Counted from the first letter of the stretch, positions 17,798 through 25,537 are shown. The stretch is 64,000 nucleotides of DNA from Pseudomonas brassicacearum (GCF_000585995.1 NZ_CP007410.1:3251430-3315429), one strand, 5' to 3'. Notes: a model not told the origin generated them from the sequence alone. A program made the numbers and translations.

Positions 17798-17813
17798 AGC
17801 ACACTCCATGCCA
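17798..17813 (-). promoter_or_regulatory. Sigma-54 promoter of the exporter/two-component operon
   Basis: The minus strand reads TGGCATGGAGTGTGCT. This matches TGGCAYG-N4-TTGCW at all positions but one, with GG and GC separated by exactly ten bases. Transcription would begin near 17787, 26 bases before the adaptor ATG. The NtrC-family regulator encoded in the same operon makes this call stronger. Confidence 0.72.
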
Positions 17814-17950
17814 AGAGCAGAGAATAATCCCAAACCTTTGATATCCATTGAATAAAAATTTCGACAAGACGGGGGCACGTGAAGATCGATGCTGCGACGT
17901 CTCATTTTCGGAACGGCAGCGAAACGTGCACTACGGGTTAGCCGCTATTT

Positions 17951-17965
17951 ATGGGAAAGTCCCAT
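17951..17965. promoter_or_regulatory. Dyad ATGGGA-AAG-TCCCAT, candidate enhancer site
   Basis: A perfect 6-3-6 inverted repeat. A related sequence, TCCCGATAATGGAA, follows at 17977-17990. It lies about 140 bases upstream of the minus sigma-54 promoter and about 140 upstream of the plus one. Candidate binders are the NtrC-type regulator or the AraC-type regulator. Confidence 0.55.
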
Positions 17966-18018
17966 GAAAATCAAAATCCCGATAATGGAACGCAAGGTAA
18001 TAGCCCGCAAAAAAAACA

Positions 18019-18036
18019 TCCCATAAATGGGATTTC
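18019..18036. promoter_or_regulatory. Dyad TCCCAT-AA-ATGGGA, candidate enhancer site
   Basis: ATCCCATAAATGGGAT is a perfect 7-2-7 inverted repeat (18018-18033), embedded in TCCCATAAATGGGATTTC. A near copy, TCCCACAAATGGAATTCC, lies at 23287-23304 upstream of the second biosynthetic operon: 15 of 18 positions agree and all three changes are transitions. This shared site links the two promoters to one regulator. Confidence 0.6.
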
Positions 18037-18102
18037 AATTTCCCTAAATCGAGAGCGGCACAAAAATACCTTAGTAAACAAACGGTTATGATAACGAAAA
18101 AC

Positions 18103-18118
18103 TGGCATGGCAATTGCC
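18103..18118 (+). promoter_or_regulatory. Sigma-54 promoter of the araC-type gene
   Basis: TGGCATGGCAATTGCC matches TGGCAYG-N4-TTGCW with correct ten-base spacing between GG and GC. It is part of a palindrome, CTGGCA-N7-TGCCAG (18102-18120), so a protein site may overlap it. Transcription would start near 18130, 60 bases before the AraC-type start codon. Confidence 0.7.
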
Positions 18119-18189
18119 AGAGCGTAAGGCAGTCACAGCCTATCCAATAATAAAAAAACTTCGCCATTGGTCTACAGAACGGAGTCTGT

Positions 18190-18735
18190 ATGTGGGACGT
18201 TAAAATCTCGAATGCTGAGAAGACCCTCTTTACACAAAAAATAATGGATGACCTATACACGCGTCATCTTCAAATCTATGGCAAACATGCAGATACAGAA
18301 AAGGCGCTGTGCATTGTCACGGTGATCAATTACATCGTCGAAAATATTTCGGAGGAAATCACCTTGGAAGACCTGGAGAAAATCTGCGGTAAAACCCGAT
18401 TCGATATTTGTCGCGTGTTCAACCTGTTTTACGAGGTGACACCGATAAAGTGGATGTGGAAGGTCCGCCTGGCGTTGGCAAAGGAGTTCATCAACCTGGC
18501 CCCGGAATGGTCATTGACCGACATCAGCTACGCCTGTGGCTTTTCCTCCCTGCCGCATTTTTCTCGAAGTTTCAGCAAGACCTATAACGAAACGCCACTG
18601 AGATTCAAACAGGACGTAATAAAATCGACCGGCCAGAAAGTGAAGAAAGACTCCTCCGAATATGATTTTATTTTTGGCATTCAACGAAATGGTTTCTCTC
18701 GAAATATGCTGCTTAACAACATTAATTCATTGTAA
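18190..18735 (+). CDS. Short AraC-family regulator
   Basis: A 181-residue protein with the two AraC helix-turn-helix motifs in its second half (EITLEDLEKICGKTRFDICRVF and LTDISYACGFSSLPHFSRSF, read in two parts). The N-terminal part of about 55 residues is too short for the usual ligand-binding cupin, so its activity may depend on its level and not on an effector. A sigma-54 promoter stands upstream. It lies between the exporter operon and the acyl carrier protein operon and probably controls pathway genes. Coding GC is lower than in the flanking enzymes. Confidence 0.88.
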   Translation: MWDVKISNAEKTLFTQKIMDDLYTRHLQIYGKHADTEKALCIVTVINYIVENISEEITLEDLEKICGKTRFDICRVFNLFYEVTPIKWMWKVRLALAKEFINLAPEWSLTDISYACGFSSLPHFSRSFSKTYNETPLRFKQDVIKSTGQKVKKDSSEYDFIFGIQRNGFSRNMLLNNINSL

Positions 18736-18758
18736 GTAATAAAGCCCGCTGGATCCGA

Positions 18759-18902
18759 GCCCCCTCAATCACTCGTACAACCGCAGATATGAAAGTTCAG
18801 CGTCATGACGTAACGGGCCTCCCCTTGCCGGGAAAAAGTAAAAAACCGTCGTTGAGGCGATAGTCATTTCCGGTTGAAAGAATAACGAGTGCTTGAGGGG
18901 GC
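18759..18902. repeat. 144-base element bounded by 18-base inverted repeats
   Basis: GCCCCCTCAATCACTCGT at 18759-18776 and ACGAGTGCTTGAGGGGGC at 18885-18902 are inverted copies with one mismatch. The inner part has no gene and contains the palindrome CGTCATGACG. It lies between the converging araC-type gene and the hydrolase gene. It could be a terminator-like fold, a small structured RNA or a miniature transposable element; no target duplication is visible. Confidence 0.6.
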
Positions 18903-18946
18903 GGCAGGAAAAGTGCGCTGAGTCGTTCGGTTATCAATATTGGTAA

Positions 18947-20002
18947 TCAACGCTTTGTACGTTTGATACCTACACCAAAACGGCTGCGAAAACACAGGGC
19001 CGGGTCAACCATGGCAAAATAATCTTCCTGCGCGGTATTATCCAGGAATCTGGAAATACGGTTGAATACCGTCGGATCGCGCAAGGCTCCATTGTGGCCT
19101 TTGCCTTCGGTTACGATCAGTTTGCTTTTATCCAACGCGTAGTTAAGTACCATGGCTTCTTCCAAATCGATACTCACGTCTCCCTTGTCATGCAATATCA
19201 ATACTGGCTGTTTTATTTTTGCAATGAGCTCTGGCCCGATTTTATCAGGGTGTACGCCGTACCGTAGTTGATAGAGCTTTTTCATCGACGTCGCAATGTT
19301 TCGCGGTAGTTTATTGTTAAGCACATAATTATCCAGGACTTCACCAAAACTGCAGGGGCTACTGATCAAGATCATTCTCTTGAACAACAACCCTTGCAGT
19401 GCGGCCATACAGCCTACCAGCCCGCCGGATGAATGCCCGACCACCACCGAGAAAGGACCGTAGTGTCGCTCGATATCGATGACCGCCCTGGAGAGATCGT
19501 AAAAAGACACACCCTGGCCCGGAGATACGCCATGGGCTGGCAGGTCAGGCACAAAAACACTGTACCCCTTTGCCTGCAAGCGCTGGGCAAGGTGCCTGAG
19601 CATGATGCTTCGCCCATCCCAGCCATGCAGCAGCAAGATTTTCTCTGCTTGCTGCGCGGATTGAGGGTAAATGAACATTTTTACGAAAGTCTGTCGCCAG
19701 GTGAAATTTTCCTGTTGGCATTGGCGCAGCAGCATCATCTCGGCGGGCTTATAGGGCAGCGGTCGGGTCTTTTCAAACAGCCGCAATGCGCACAGCGCTG
19801 AAAGATAAGAAGACATCATGTTCAACGAGTAGAGATCGAACAACCTTATTAAACGGCACACGCGAACATAGTGTGTCATTGGCCGGACACGGGCCTTCAT
19901 CAGCAGTTTCGGCCGAAGTCGCAATACCACCAATACGCGAAAGTAGTTTTGATGAATCAGCGCCACTATCAGCAACAACGGATAGATTGCGCTAAATAAC
20001 AT
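18947..20002 (-). CDS. Membrane-anchored alpha/beta hydrolase
   Basis: A 351-residue protein. The ATG at 20002 lies 11 bases inside the MATE gene and opens a hydrophobic stretch (MLFSAIYPLLLIVALI) that should anchor it in the inner membrane. The hydrolase core from about residue 120 has HGWDGR, the nucleophile elbow GHSSGG, an acid in DKGDVSID and a late histidine in GKGHNG. It may hydrolyse or transfer an acyl group during or after export, given its position behind a MATE pump. It is the last gene of the minus-strand operon. Confidence 0.85.
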   Translation of the reverse strand: MLFSAIYPLLLIVALIHQNYFRVLVVLRLRPKLLMKARVRPMTHYVRVCRLIRLFDLYSLNMMSSYLSALCALRLFEKTRPLPYKPAEMMLLRQCQQENFTWRQTFVKMFIYPQSAQQAEKILLLHGWDGRSIMLRHLAQRLQAKGYSVFVPDLPAHGVSPGQGVSFYDLSRAVIDIERHYGPFSVVVGHSSGGLVGCMAALQGLLFKRMILISSPCSFGEVLDNYVLNNKLPRNIATSMKKLYQLRYGVHPDKIGPELIAKIKQPVLILHDKGDVSIDLEEAMVLNYALDKSKLIVTEGKGHNGALRDPTVFNRISRFLDNTAQEDYFAMVDPALCFRSRFGVGIKRTKR

Positions 20003-21344
20003 GTTCGCTCCCGATTTTATTTGCCAGCCGCCAGTATTCGTTGGCAAAGGCCAGGAAATTAAGCGCACTGAACGTGATGATGATGCTCATGATAGCGTTC
20101 AAGCTAGAGAAGCGATCCCAACCGACCAATAAAACGATCACCATGAGCAACTCGATGATCACCGTCAGAATTAACACCCGACGCGCCTGGTCAAGCTGCT
20201 CGAGTAAAGCTTGCAGCGACGCCACGAATGCCGTGAGGAAGAACGTCGGTAATAAAATCAGCATCATCTGTTGGCTGGCGTCCCTGATCGTCCCGTTGCC
20301 TGAAAGAATGCCGATCAATGCTTCCTCACTCAGGTAGACCCCGACGGTGAGCACGGCGTAAAGCCCGCCAATGAACATCAACCCGCGATGCAAGAGTCGC
20401 CTCAATCCTTCGCCGCTACTGATTGCCAGACGCTGGTTCACCAAAATCGCCAGTGCGGAACCGCATGCCACGGCGGGAATGACAATGAACATCCTAATCT
20501 TGGTAATGATCAGGAACGCGGCGACATATTGCTCACCCAACGTTCCGATCAGGGGAAACACCAGCAATGAACTGAAGAACACCACGATAAAAGATACAAA
20601 GATCGGTAGGCCAACCAACTGCAGCAGCCCTTTCAATCGGGCAAAGAACGCATGCGGACGGTCGTCCTGCTGCTGGCGACCGACACGCCACACCAGCAAT
20701 GTCGCAACGGGCATCAGCAGGCCGGACGCCAAGGCGTTAGCTACGATGATGGAATAGAAGCCCAAGCCGTAGACGTGGTAACTGATGTAGCAAATACCGG
20801 CGTTCAGGACGATATAGGCAATGACCAGAAACATGCTCAACGTGCTCTTGCCCTGCCCTCGCAAGGCACTGTTGCACATCTCCAGATGAATGAACGGCAA
20901 GATCGAAAGGAAATAGAGGGGAAGCACTTGCTGATAAAAGCTCCCACCGGATACAGGCAGCAGCTTCTCCAGCCAAGGTGCGCTGAATACGATCGCACCA
21001 CTGAGCAAGGCCACGACCAGGATGCCTAGTGCAGACAAAATGGACGTGGCCGCCAGCACTTTCTGCTTTGACCAAAGATTCAGCGACCTTGCGCTGAATA
21101 CTTGGTTAGTGATCGCCAGGCATTCGAGAATAGCCAGGAACAAAAAGCTGAATGGCTGGATCATCGACAACCAGTAAATCGACGTTGTCTCAGAACCATG
21201 CCCCAAAATAGCGGTTTGGATGTTCTGTGAAAAAGACACCGCGACGGCAACGACAATCATTGGCCAGGCAAGCTTGAGCAGGTCCGCAATGTCCCGGCTT
21301 GCTCCCTGGCGCTGCGACAGGGCCAGGTCCGATGATGCGTTCAC
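19992..21344 (-). CDS. MATE-family multidrug/product efflux pump
   Basis: A 450-residue polytopic protein with about twelve hydrophobic segments and a MATE layout (IADLLKLAWPMIVVAVAVSF at the start and a repeated second half near residue 240). It starts with GTG overlapping the previous gene. MATE pumps move cationic or hydrophobic compounds out using Na+ or H+. Inside this operon it most likely exports the product or an intermediate and gives self-resistance, beside the tripartite ABC exporter. Confidence 0.87.
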   Translation of the reverse strand: MNASSDLALSQRQGASRDIADLLKLAWPMIVVAVAVSFSQNIQTAILGHGSETTSIYWLSMIQPFSFLFLAILECLAITNQVFSARSLNLWSKQKVLAATSILSALGILVVALLSGAIVFSAPWLEKLLPVSGGSFYQQVLPLYFLSILPFIHLEMCNSALRGQGKSTLSMFLVIAYIVLNAGICYISYHVYGLGFYSIIVANALASGLLMPVATLLVWRVGRQQQDDRPHAFFARLKGLLQLVGLPIFVSFIVVFFSSLLVFPLIGTLGEQYVAAFLIITKIRMFIVIPAVACGSALAILVNQRLAISSGEGLRRLLHRGLMFIGGLYAVLTVGVYLSEEALIGILSGNGTIRDASQQMMLILLPTFFLTAFVASLQALLEQLDQARRVLILTVIIELLMVIVLLVGWDRFSSLNAIMSIIITFSALNFLAFANEYWRLANKIGSEHVI

Positions 21345-21985
21345 AGTGCCTCCCCCACGCTTGCGTGCCGTGGCAGGGGGTAATGCCTCGTCGTTTTACC
21401 ATGCAGGCTATAAATCATCATCGAGAGATAAGACAGCGTGTGCGTCGCGCCCAGCAAATAGCCGTGGCCTCCCATCAGTTTTTCCGCCCTGTTGGTCAAC
21501 TGGGTGATTTGCCACTGGTCTTGTTCGGCGTCTAGAAAGTCCTGCGCTGCGATGCGCATTTCCCATTGCAACATCAGCAGGCTGCACTGGCTGCTCACGT
21601 CGGCAAACTCGGCCTTAATCAACTGATGCTGAGTGGTTTTCACACCAAAGCTGCGGCGCGCTGACAGATGTGTCCAACTCATGCTCAACATGCGCATCAG
21701 CAGTCCCAGGCGGGCCGCGACAGAGATGATCAGGGAAGTGTCATCGACGGCCGTTGCCTGCTCCGCTCCCAGGTATCGAAGATCCAGTCCAAGCGAGGCA
21801 AGTACCCGATCTGCCGGCCCGGACGGGCCGGCAGCGTCATCCCGCTCAAGTGGCACGAGTTGATAGCCCTGGCTGAATACCGGCTTGGTCTGATCGGGCA
21901 ACCCGCCACGCAATAGCCGCACGGCTTCTGCGGGGTCATGGTCCGCTAACAGCTGATAAGTTCGGTTAAACAGGCCATCAGGCAT
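21341..21985 (-). CDS. Stand-alone acyl-CoA dehydrogenase C-terminal domain
   Basis: A 214-residue protein that matches only the helical second half of acyl-CoA dehydrogenases: AEKLMGGHGYLLGATHTLSYL equals the conserved GGxGY region (quoted here in part). The glutamate-bearing YEGT motif is absent; the corresponding stretch is MMIYSLHGKT. FAD binding by itself is doubtful. It may partner one of the full-length homologues or be a non-catalytic remnant kept for structure. The ATG at 21985 overlaps the carrier protein stop, with GGAG upstream. Confidence 0.72.
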   Translation of the reverse strand: MPDGLFNRTYQLLADHDPAEAVRLLRGGLPDQTKPVFSQGYQLVPLERDDAAGPSGPADRVLASLGLDLRYLGAEQATAVDDTSLIISVAARLGLLMRMLSMSWTHLSARRSFGVKTTQHQLIKAEFADVSSQCSLLMLQWEMRIAAQDFLDAEQDQWQITQLTNRAEKLMGGHGYLLGATHTLSYLSMMIYSLHGKTTRHYPLPRHASVGEAL

Positions 21986-22238
21986 ACGCACTCTCCAACT
22001 GCAGGTGCTGCCCAATCCAACCGATCAACTTGCCAACGGTGGTAAATGCATCCTGATTGATTTGATCCGGATCAAACATCAGCCCAGGGACTTTTTCCTC
22101 AAGCGTCAGTAAGAACTGAACGAACAATACCGAATCAAGATCCAGATCTTCGTTGAAATCCGTTTCCAGACCGACCGACACGGTCGAAGACATGACATCA
22201 TTGAGTGCTTCATTAACCGCTGACAGAAGATTTGACAT
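21978..22238 (-). CDS. Acyl carrier protein
   Basis: An 86-residue carrier protein. The phosphopantetheine site is Ser36 in DLDLDSVLFVQF, inside the acidic helix II pattern usual for carriers. The ATG at 22238 has GAGG upstream and lies within the end of the KASIII gene. It should be loaded by the phosphopantetheinyl transferase at 9930-10613 and offers acyl chains to the KASIII and dehydrogenase-like proteins of the cluster. Confidence 0.9.
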   Translation of the reverse strand: MSNLLSAVNEALNDVMSSTVSVGLETDFNEDLDLDSVLFVQFLLTLEEKVPGLMFDPDQINQDAFTTVGKLIGWIGQHLQLESAYA

Positions 22239-23172
22239 GTAGAACCTCGCTATTTTCATTTTTTTCAATTAAAACGCATGAAAGCGTAACCCCCATGCCC
22301 ATGGTCAGGCAGAGAATTTTCTTTCCGGTGAAGTATTCCAATAGGCCAGACAAGTTAAATAGAACGTCTGAGCAATAAGCATGTCCGTATTCAGCGACAT
22401 GCCTGGTAAACAGGATGCCTTTGAAATTCAATTTCTCGACAACTCTTTCAAGCATCGGCAGGTCCAGATTGCACGGAATGATGGCATCGATGCTGTCAGC
22501 GGGAACATTGAATTTATCCAGCACGGACAGATAAAAATCATGATATTCCTGCTCCAGCGACGCATATAATTCGCGCCGACGCACGGAAGACTCATGCCGA
22601 TAATTGTCATAAAACGAGGACATATGCTTTACCGCCGTATGGGTCAAATTCCATTGGGCGGGGCCCGCATTGAGCAGCATCGCGGCCGGTATTTCAGCCA
22701 ATACGCTGTTATCCAGTCGATTGACAGCACTGTGGAAAGCCTTTTCCCCCGTAAGAAGAATCATTGGCTCGCCGCGCTTGCTCGATCTGTTTTTTAATAA
22801 ATGAATCGCCGATAAGGCAGACGAGCAATGATTCAAACTCACACTGAGTACTTCCCAGTGCCCTATCCCGCATGCCTCGGCAACATCCTCCAGCCAACGA
22901 CTGTCAAAGAATGTGTTATGCGTTTGAGTTTTGGCATACACCAGGCAACCTTTGACTTCTTTCAGTTGTGGGTTTGCAATAACCAATGCGCCCAGCGTTT
23001 CCACAAGCATCTCTGCGTGGGTTCTGGAAGACATCCCAACGGAGTGCAAAGAATAATAACGCTGTAGCACCTTGCAGGCCCCAGGCTTTAAACCATGAGA
23101 CTGCTCAAGCGTGCTGAGAGGCTCTAGTGAAACACGACCCGGCAACCAACATAAATAATTAAGTGGCAGCAT
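22213..23172 (-). CDS. KASIII-like protein with the catalytic His replaced
   Basis: A 319-residue FabH-fold protein. Cys116 (SLNHCSSALS) and Asp269 (YGHAYCSDV) are present, but the position of the usual PHN histidine reads PCN (Cys234). Without the histidine, decarboxylative condensation is unlikely; acyl transfer or a support role is possible. It heads the minus-strand operon with the acyl carrier protein directly behind it. The promoter region carries a copy of the dyad found at 18019. Confidence 0.8.
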   Translation of the reverse strand: MLPLNYLCWLPGRVSLEPLSTLEQSHGLKPGACKVLQRYYSLHSVGMSSRTHAEMLVETLGALVIANPQLKEVKGCLVYAKTQTHNTFFDSRWLEDVAEACGIGHWEVLSVSLNHCSSALSAIHLLKNRSSKRGEPMILLTGEKAFHSAVNRLDNSVLAEIPAAMLLNAGPAQWNLTHTAVKHMSSFYDNYRHESSVRRRELYASLEQEYHDFYLSVLDKFNVPADSIDAIIPCNLDLPMLERVVEKLNFKGILFTRHVAEYGHAYCSDVLFNLSGLLEYFTGKKILCLTMGMGVTLSCVLIEKNENSEVLHVKSSVSG

Positions 23173-23543
23173 AACGTTCCCGAAAAGAATATTTTAGTGC
23201 CTGCATCAATTAGCCACATCGTCCCAGAAACGGATCGTGCTTTTTGCCTAAAATTGCTTAAAGAGGATGTTTTTCCCATTTGCAGGTCCCACAAATGGAA
23301 TTCCTACCGACGTTCAACGGGGTTTAGGGGGGACGAAAAGTCCCAAGTGCGCGCTGGGCTGGAAGAACCGGTACTTCTGATGCGGATCGGAGTTACCCTC
23401 CTCCCCCCCTATGCTGCTTGACCTTGCCCCCCGAGTTTGCCTCATGCGGCCGGCGTAAAAAATCCGATCAGCCTCACGTGATCCTATATAGTTGCGCACA
23501 TGATCGCGGACAACTTCCGCACGCCTCCGCCAGACCCTGACGC
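23173..23543. promoter_or_regulatory. Control region upstream of the KASIII/ACP operon
   Basis: This 371-base gap holds no convincing gene. Short open frames here lack ribosome sites or family features. The main feature is the dyad at 23276-23304. On the minus strand TGGCTAATTGATGC looks like a sigma-54 promoter, but its GG-GC spacing is nine bases instead of ten, so I do not call it. Confidence 0.5.
23276..23304. promoter_or_regulatory. Dyad/operator shared with the 18019 site
   Basis: CCATTTG at 23276-23282 and CAAATGG at 23292-23298 are perfect inverted copies. Overlapping them, TCCCACAAATGGAATTCC (23287-23304) agrees at 15 of 18 positions with the site at 18019-18036. It lies about 115 bases before the KASIII start codon, a fitting distance for an activator site. 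Confidence 0.58.
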
Positions 23544-24200
23544 ATGAAGCGCAAACAAAAACATCCGGTACGCCTGATCGAATCCCCCCCTACCGCAATG
23601 GCCAGCGCCACGCTCGCGCATCCGCCGTTCTGGCATTACGTCGATGAGCAACACAGTTCGCGTGTTTACCCGCGGGGCACGTTCGCTTTTTTCGCCGGTA
23701 GCTTTGGCTTTCTCGTGGTGCTGCTGTTCACCCTGCCTTTTTATGGGCTTGCACTGCTGCTGATTACCCTGGTGGAGGCAGTCAAGGGGTTACCGCTTAC
23801 TTACGCGCAAACCCTCACAGAACCTACCTTTTTCCTTCCGCTGATCGGTACGGCATTGCTGGCGGCGGGCATGCTGAGCTTTGGCATTTCCAGTCCTGCA
23901 GTGACCGCCTTCAGTTTCGACGAAGCCAGGCAGCAACTCACCTTTACCCAGACACGCCGACTGGGAAAAGCCATCGAAAGGCAGGTACCTTTCAGCGATA
24001 TCCTTTGGATATCGGCTTACGTCCTGTCCAGTTACGGTCGGTCCGGACATTTTCAGATCGGCTTTGTCGGGCCCAAGGGCAAGTCTTTGAAGTGCCACTT
24101 GGGTCGGGATTTTCCGGTCACGGAAATGGAGTTTCACATTGCTTGGTTGAAGGGGCTGATCGGCGAGCGGATGAGCGATATTTGCTGGCTGGATACGTGA
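23544..24200 (+). CDS. Two-helix membrane protein, copy 1
   Basis: A 218-residue protein of unknown function with two hydrophobic stretches (about residues 45-80 and 95-125) and a soluble C-terminal domain with FSFDEARQQLTFTQTRR, VPFSDILWI and WLKGLIGER. It is paralogous to the next gene over its whole length. The C-terminal part looks like a small beta-rich domain on the cytoplasmic side. A start at 23598 (MASATLAHPP) would match the length of copy 2 better. I know of no function. Confidence 0.7.
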   Translation: MKRKQKHPVRLIESPPTAMASATLAHPPFWHYVDEQHSSRVYPRGTFAFFAGSFGFLVVLLFTLPFYGLALLLITLVEAVKGLPLTYAQTLTEPTFFLPLIGTALLAAGMLSFGISSPAVTAFSFDEARQQLTFTQTRRLGKAIERQVPFSDILWISAYVLSSYGRSGHFQIGFVGPKGKSLKCHLGRDFPVTEMEFHIAWLKGLIGERMSDICWLDT

Positions 24201-24295
24201 TGGCGGTGTTATGAAGACGTTGATTCAAGCATGACGAACCTGTATTCGCGTCTTCAAAGCTGGATATCCTCTGCAACGCTCTCAGAATATGACGC

Positions 24296-24865
24296 ATGAG
24301 CCCTGAACCCGAGCATCCGCCGTACTGGCACTACGATAAAGAACCTCCACCAGCGGAAAATCTGGTGTTGGTCTTTGTCTTTACGTCCCTTTTTATTTTC
24401 GCGGTCTGGGCAATCGGGGCGCTGCCGGGGGTCCTGAGTGAGACAACCGGGGACTTCATGGCGAACTACCTGCAAAGCATTACCGAAACACCTTATCTGG
24501 CGGTGTTGTTCGTCCTTATTTTAGTGAGTGGCGTCATAATCGGCTTGCCCATTGGCCAGGTACCGGTGATGACCTTCAGCTTCGACGAGTCCGGGCAGCA
24601 CCTCACCTTTACCCAGACGCGTCGTAACAAGGAACCTGTCGAAGTGAAGGTGCCATTCAGCGATATCCTTTGGATAGCGCCCTTCGTGACCTCCTTTTAC
24701 GGCCGTTGCGGGCATTATCGGGTGGGTTTCAGGGGACCGACAGATGAACCCTTACGGTGTTGCCTGGGCTTTGAAATGCCGGTCGAGGAGATGGAATTCC
24801 ACGCGACATGGTTGAAGGGTTTAATCGGCGAGCGGGTGCAGGCCTTGGACTGGGGGGGTGATTGA
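24296..24865 (+). CDS. Two-helix membrane protein, copy 2
   Basis: A 189-residue paralogue of the protein at 23544-24200. Shared blocks are HPPYWHYD at the start, FSFDESGQHLTFTQTRR, VPFSDILWIAPFV and ATWLKGLIGER. Two hydrophobic segments lie around residues 25-45 and 65-85. The tandem arrangement points to local duplication. There is no clear tie to the type VI genes downstream, though proteins in such positions are sometimes immunity proteins; that is only a guess. Confidence 0.72.
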   Translation: MSPEPEHPPYWHYDKEPPPAENLVLVFVFTSLFIFAVWAIGALPGVLSETTGDFMANYLQSITETPYLAVLFVLILVSGVIIGLPIGQVPVMTFSFDESGQHLTFTQTRRNKEPVEVKVPFSDILWIAPFVTSFYGRCGHYRVGFRGPTDEPLRCCLGFEMPVEEMEFHATWLKGLIGERVQALDWGGD

Positions 24866-24946
24866 TAACCCCGGCAACAGCCAGTTGTCTTTTTCTGATT
24901 CGACGAAACCTCTTACAATCCACCTCCCCTTATTCGGATCCTCACC

Positions 24947-25354
24947 ATGCTGCGTCTTATCCCCCTGGCTTTTTCCCTCCTGGCCAGCCAGGCCATGGCG
25001 TATCCAGCCCTTCAAGACACCGAGCTCTATACCAAAGAGACCACCGACTGCAAGGATGTCGATCTCGCCACCTGGCAGCACCCAGCCCGCACCGTATTGG
25101 AGAAAAACGGCATCAAGCTGGAGCGCGTGCAGCTTTGTAATCAAGGACGCTATCCAATCTTCCAGGGCGAAGTTCCCTACGATCCCCAGGGTCAGACTAA
25201 AGACTTCTTCCTACCCTTGTATGAGCAACTGCGAAAGGCAAACGGCAAGTGGCCCTACGTGTTGGTCGCCAGTAACTATGGGGAGATGGTGTATGTCAGC
25301 TACCCGCAGAACGATTCGATATCCCTGGCATATGAGAACTTTGAAGCGCCGTAA
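24947..25354 (+). CDS. Small exported protein of unknown function
   Basis: A 135-residue protein with a signal peptide (MLRLIPLAFSLLASQAMA) and a mature part of about 117 residues with two cysteines (DCKDVD and QLCNQG) that could form a disulphide. It should be periplasmic. No family is recognised. It lies between the tandem membrane genes and the VgrG island. Confidence 0.7.
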   Translation: MLRLIPLAFSLLASQAMAYPALQDTELYTKETTDCKDVDLATWQHPARTVLEKNGIKLERVQLCNQGRYPIFQGEVPYDPQGQTKDFFLPLYEQLRKANGKWPYVLVASNYGEMVYVSYPQNDSISLAYENFEAP

Positions 25355-25425
25355 TGGTTTAGATTGATAAACAGCTGCGCTTCACCTATTTTGAACCCAC
25401 GTCAGCGCTGCCACTTTGGCCTAAT

Positions 25426-25453
25426 AGTGTCTTCAGATAAGTGTCTTCAGATA
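25426..25453. repeat. Perfect 14-base tandem duplication
   Basis: AGTGTCTTCAGATA occurs twice without a spacer, 85 bases before the VgrG start codon. It may be a replication slip or a double protein site in the VgrG promoter. Confidence 0.7.
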
Positions 25454-25537
25454 CGCTAGGTGGCCCGGGCGAACGCCCTCCGCAGGATACGGATTCAGCC
25501 TACGTCCGCGCTGACCGAGTGCAAATTACGAGGCGAT

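Larger units (their letters stand above)
17762..18189. promoter_or_regulatory. Divergent control region between exporter operon and araC-type gene
   Basis: This 428-base gap has no credible gene. It is AT-rich and holds two sigma-54 promoter matches facing outwards (17798-17813 minus, 18103-18118 plus) and, between them, at least three dyads or half sites built on TCCCAT/ATGGGA. The spacing of 80 to 220 bases from the dyads to the two promoters is what enhancer-binding regulators use. Confidence 0.7.

Noticed and set aside
23200..23216. Minus-strand sigma-54-like promoter before the KASIII operon
   Set aside because: GG and GC are nine bases apart instead of ten, a spacing that normally abolishes activity.
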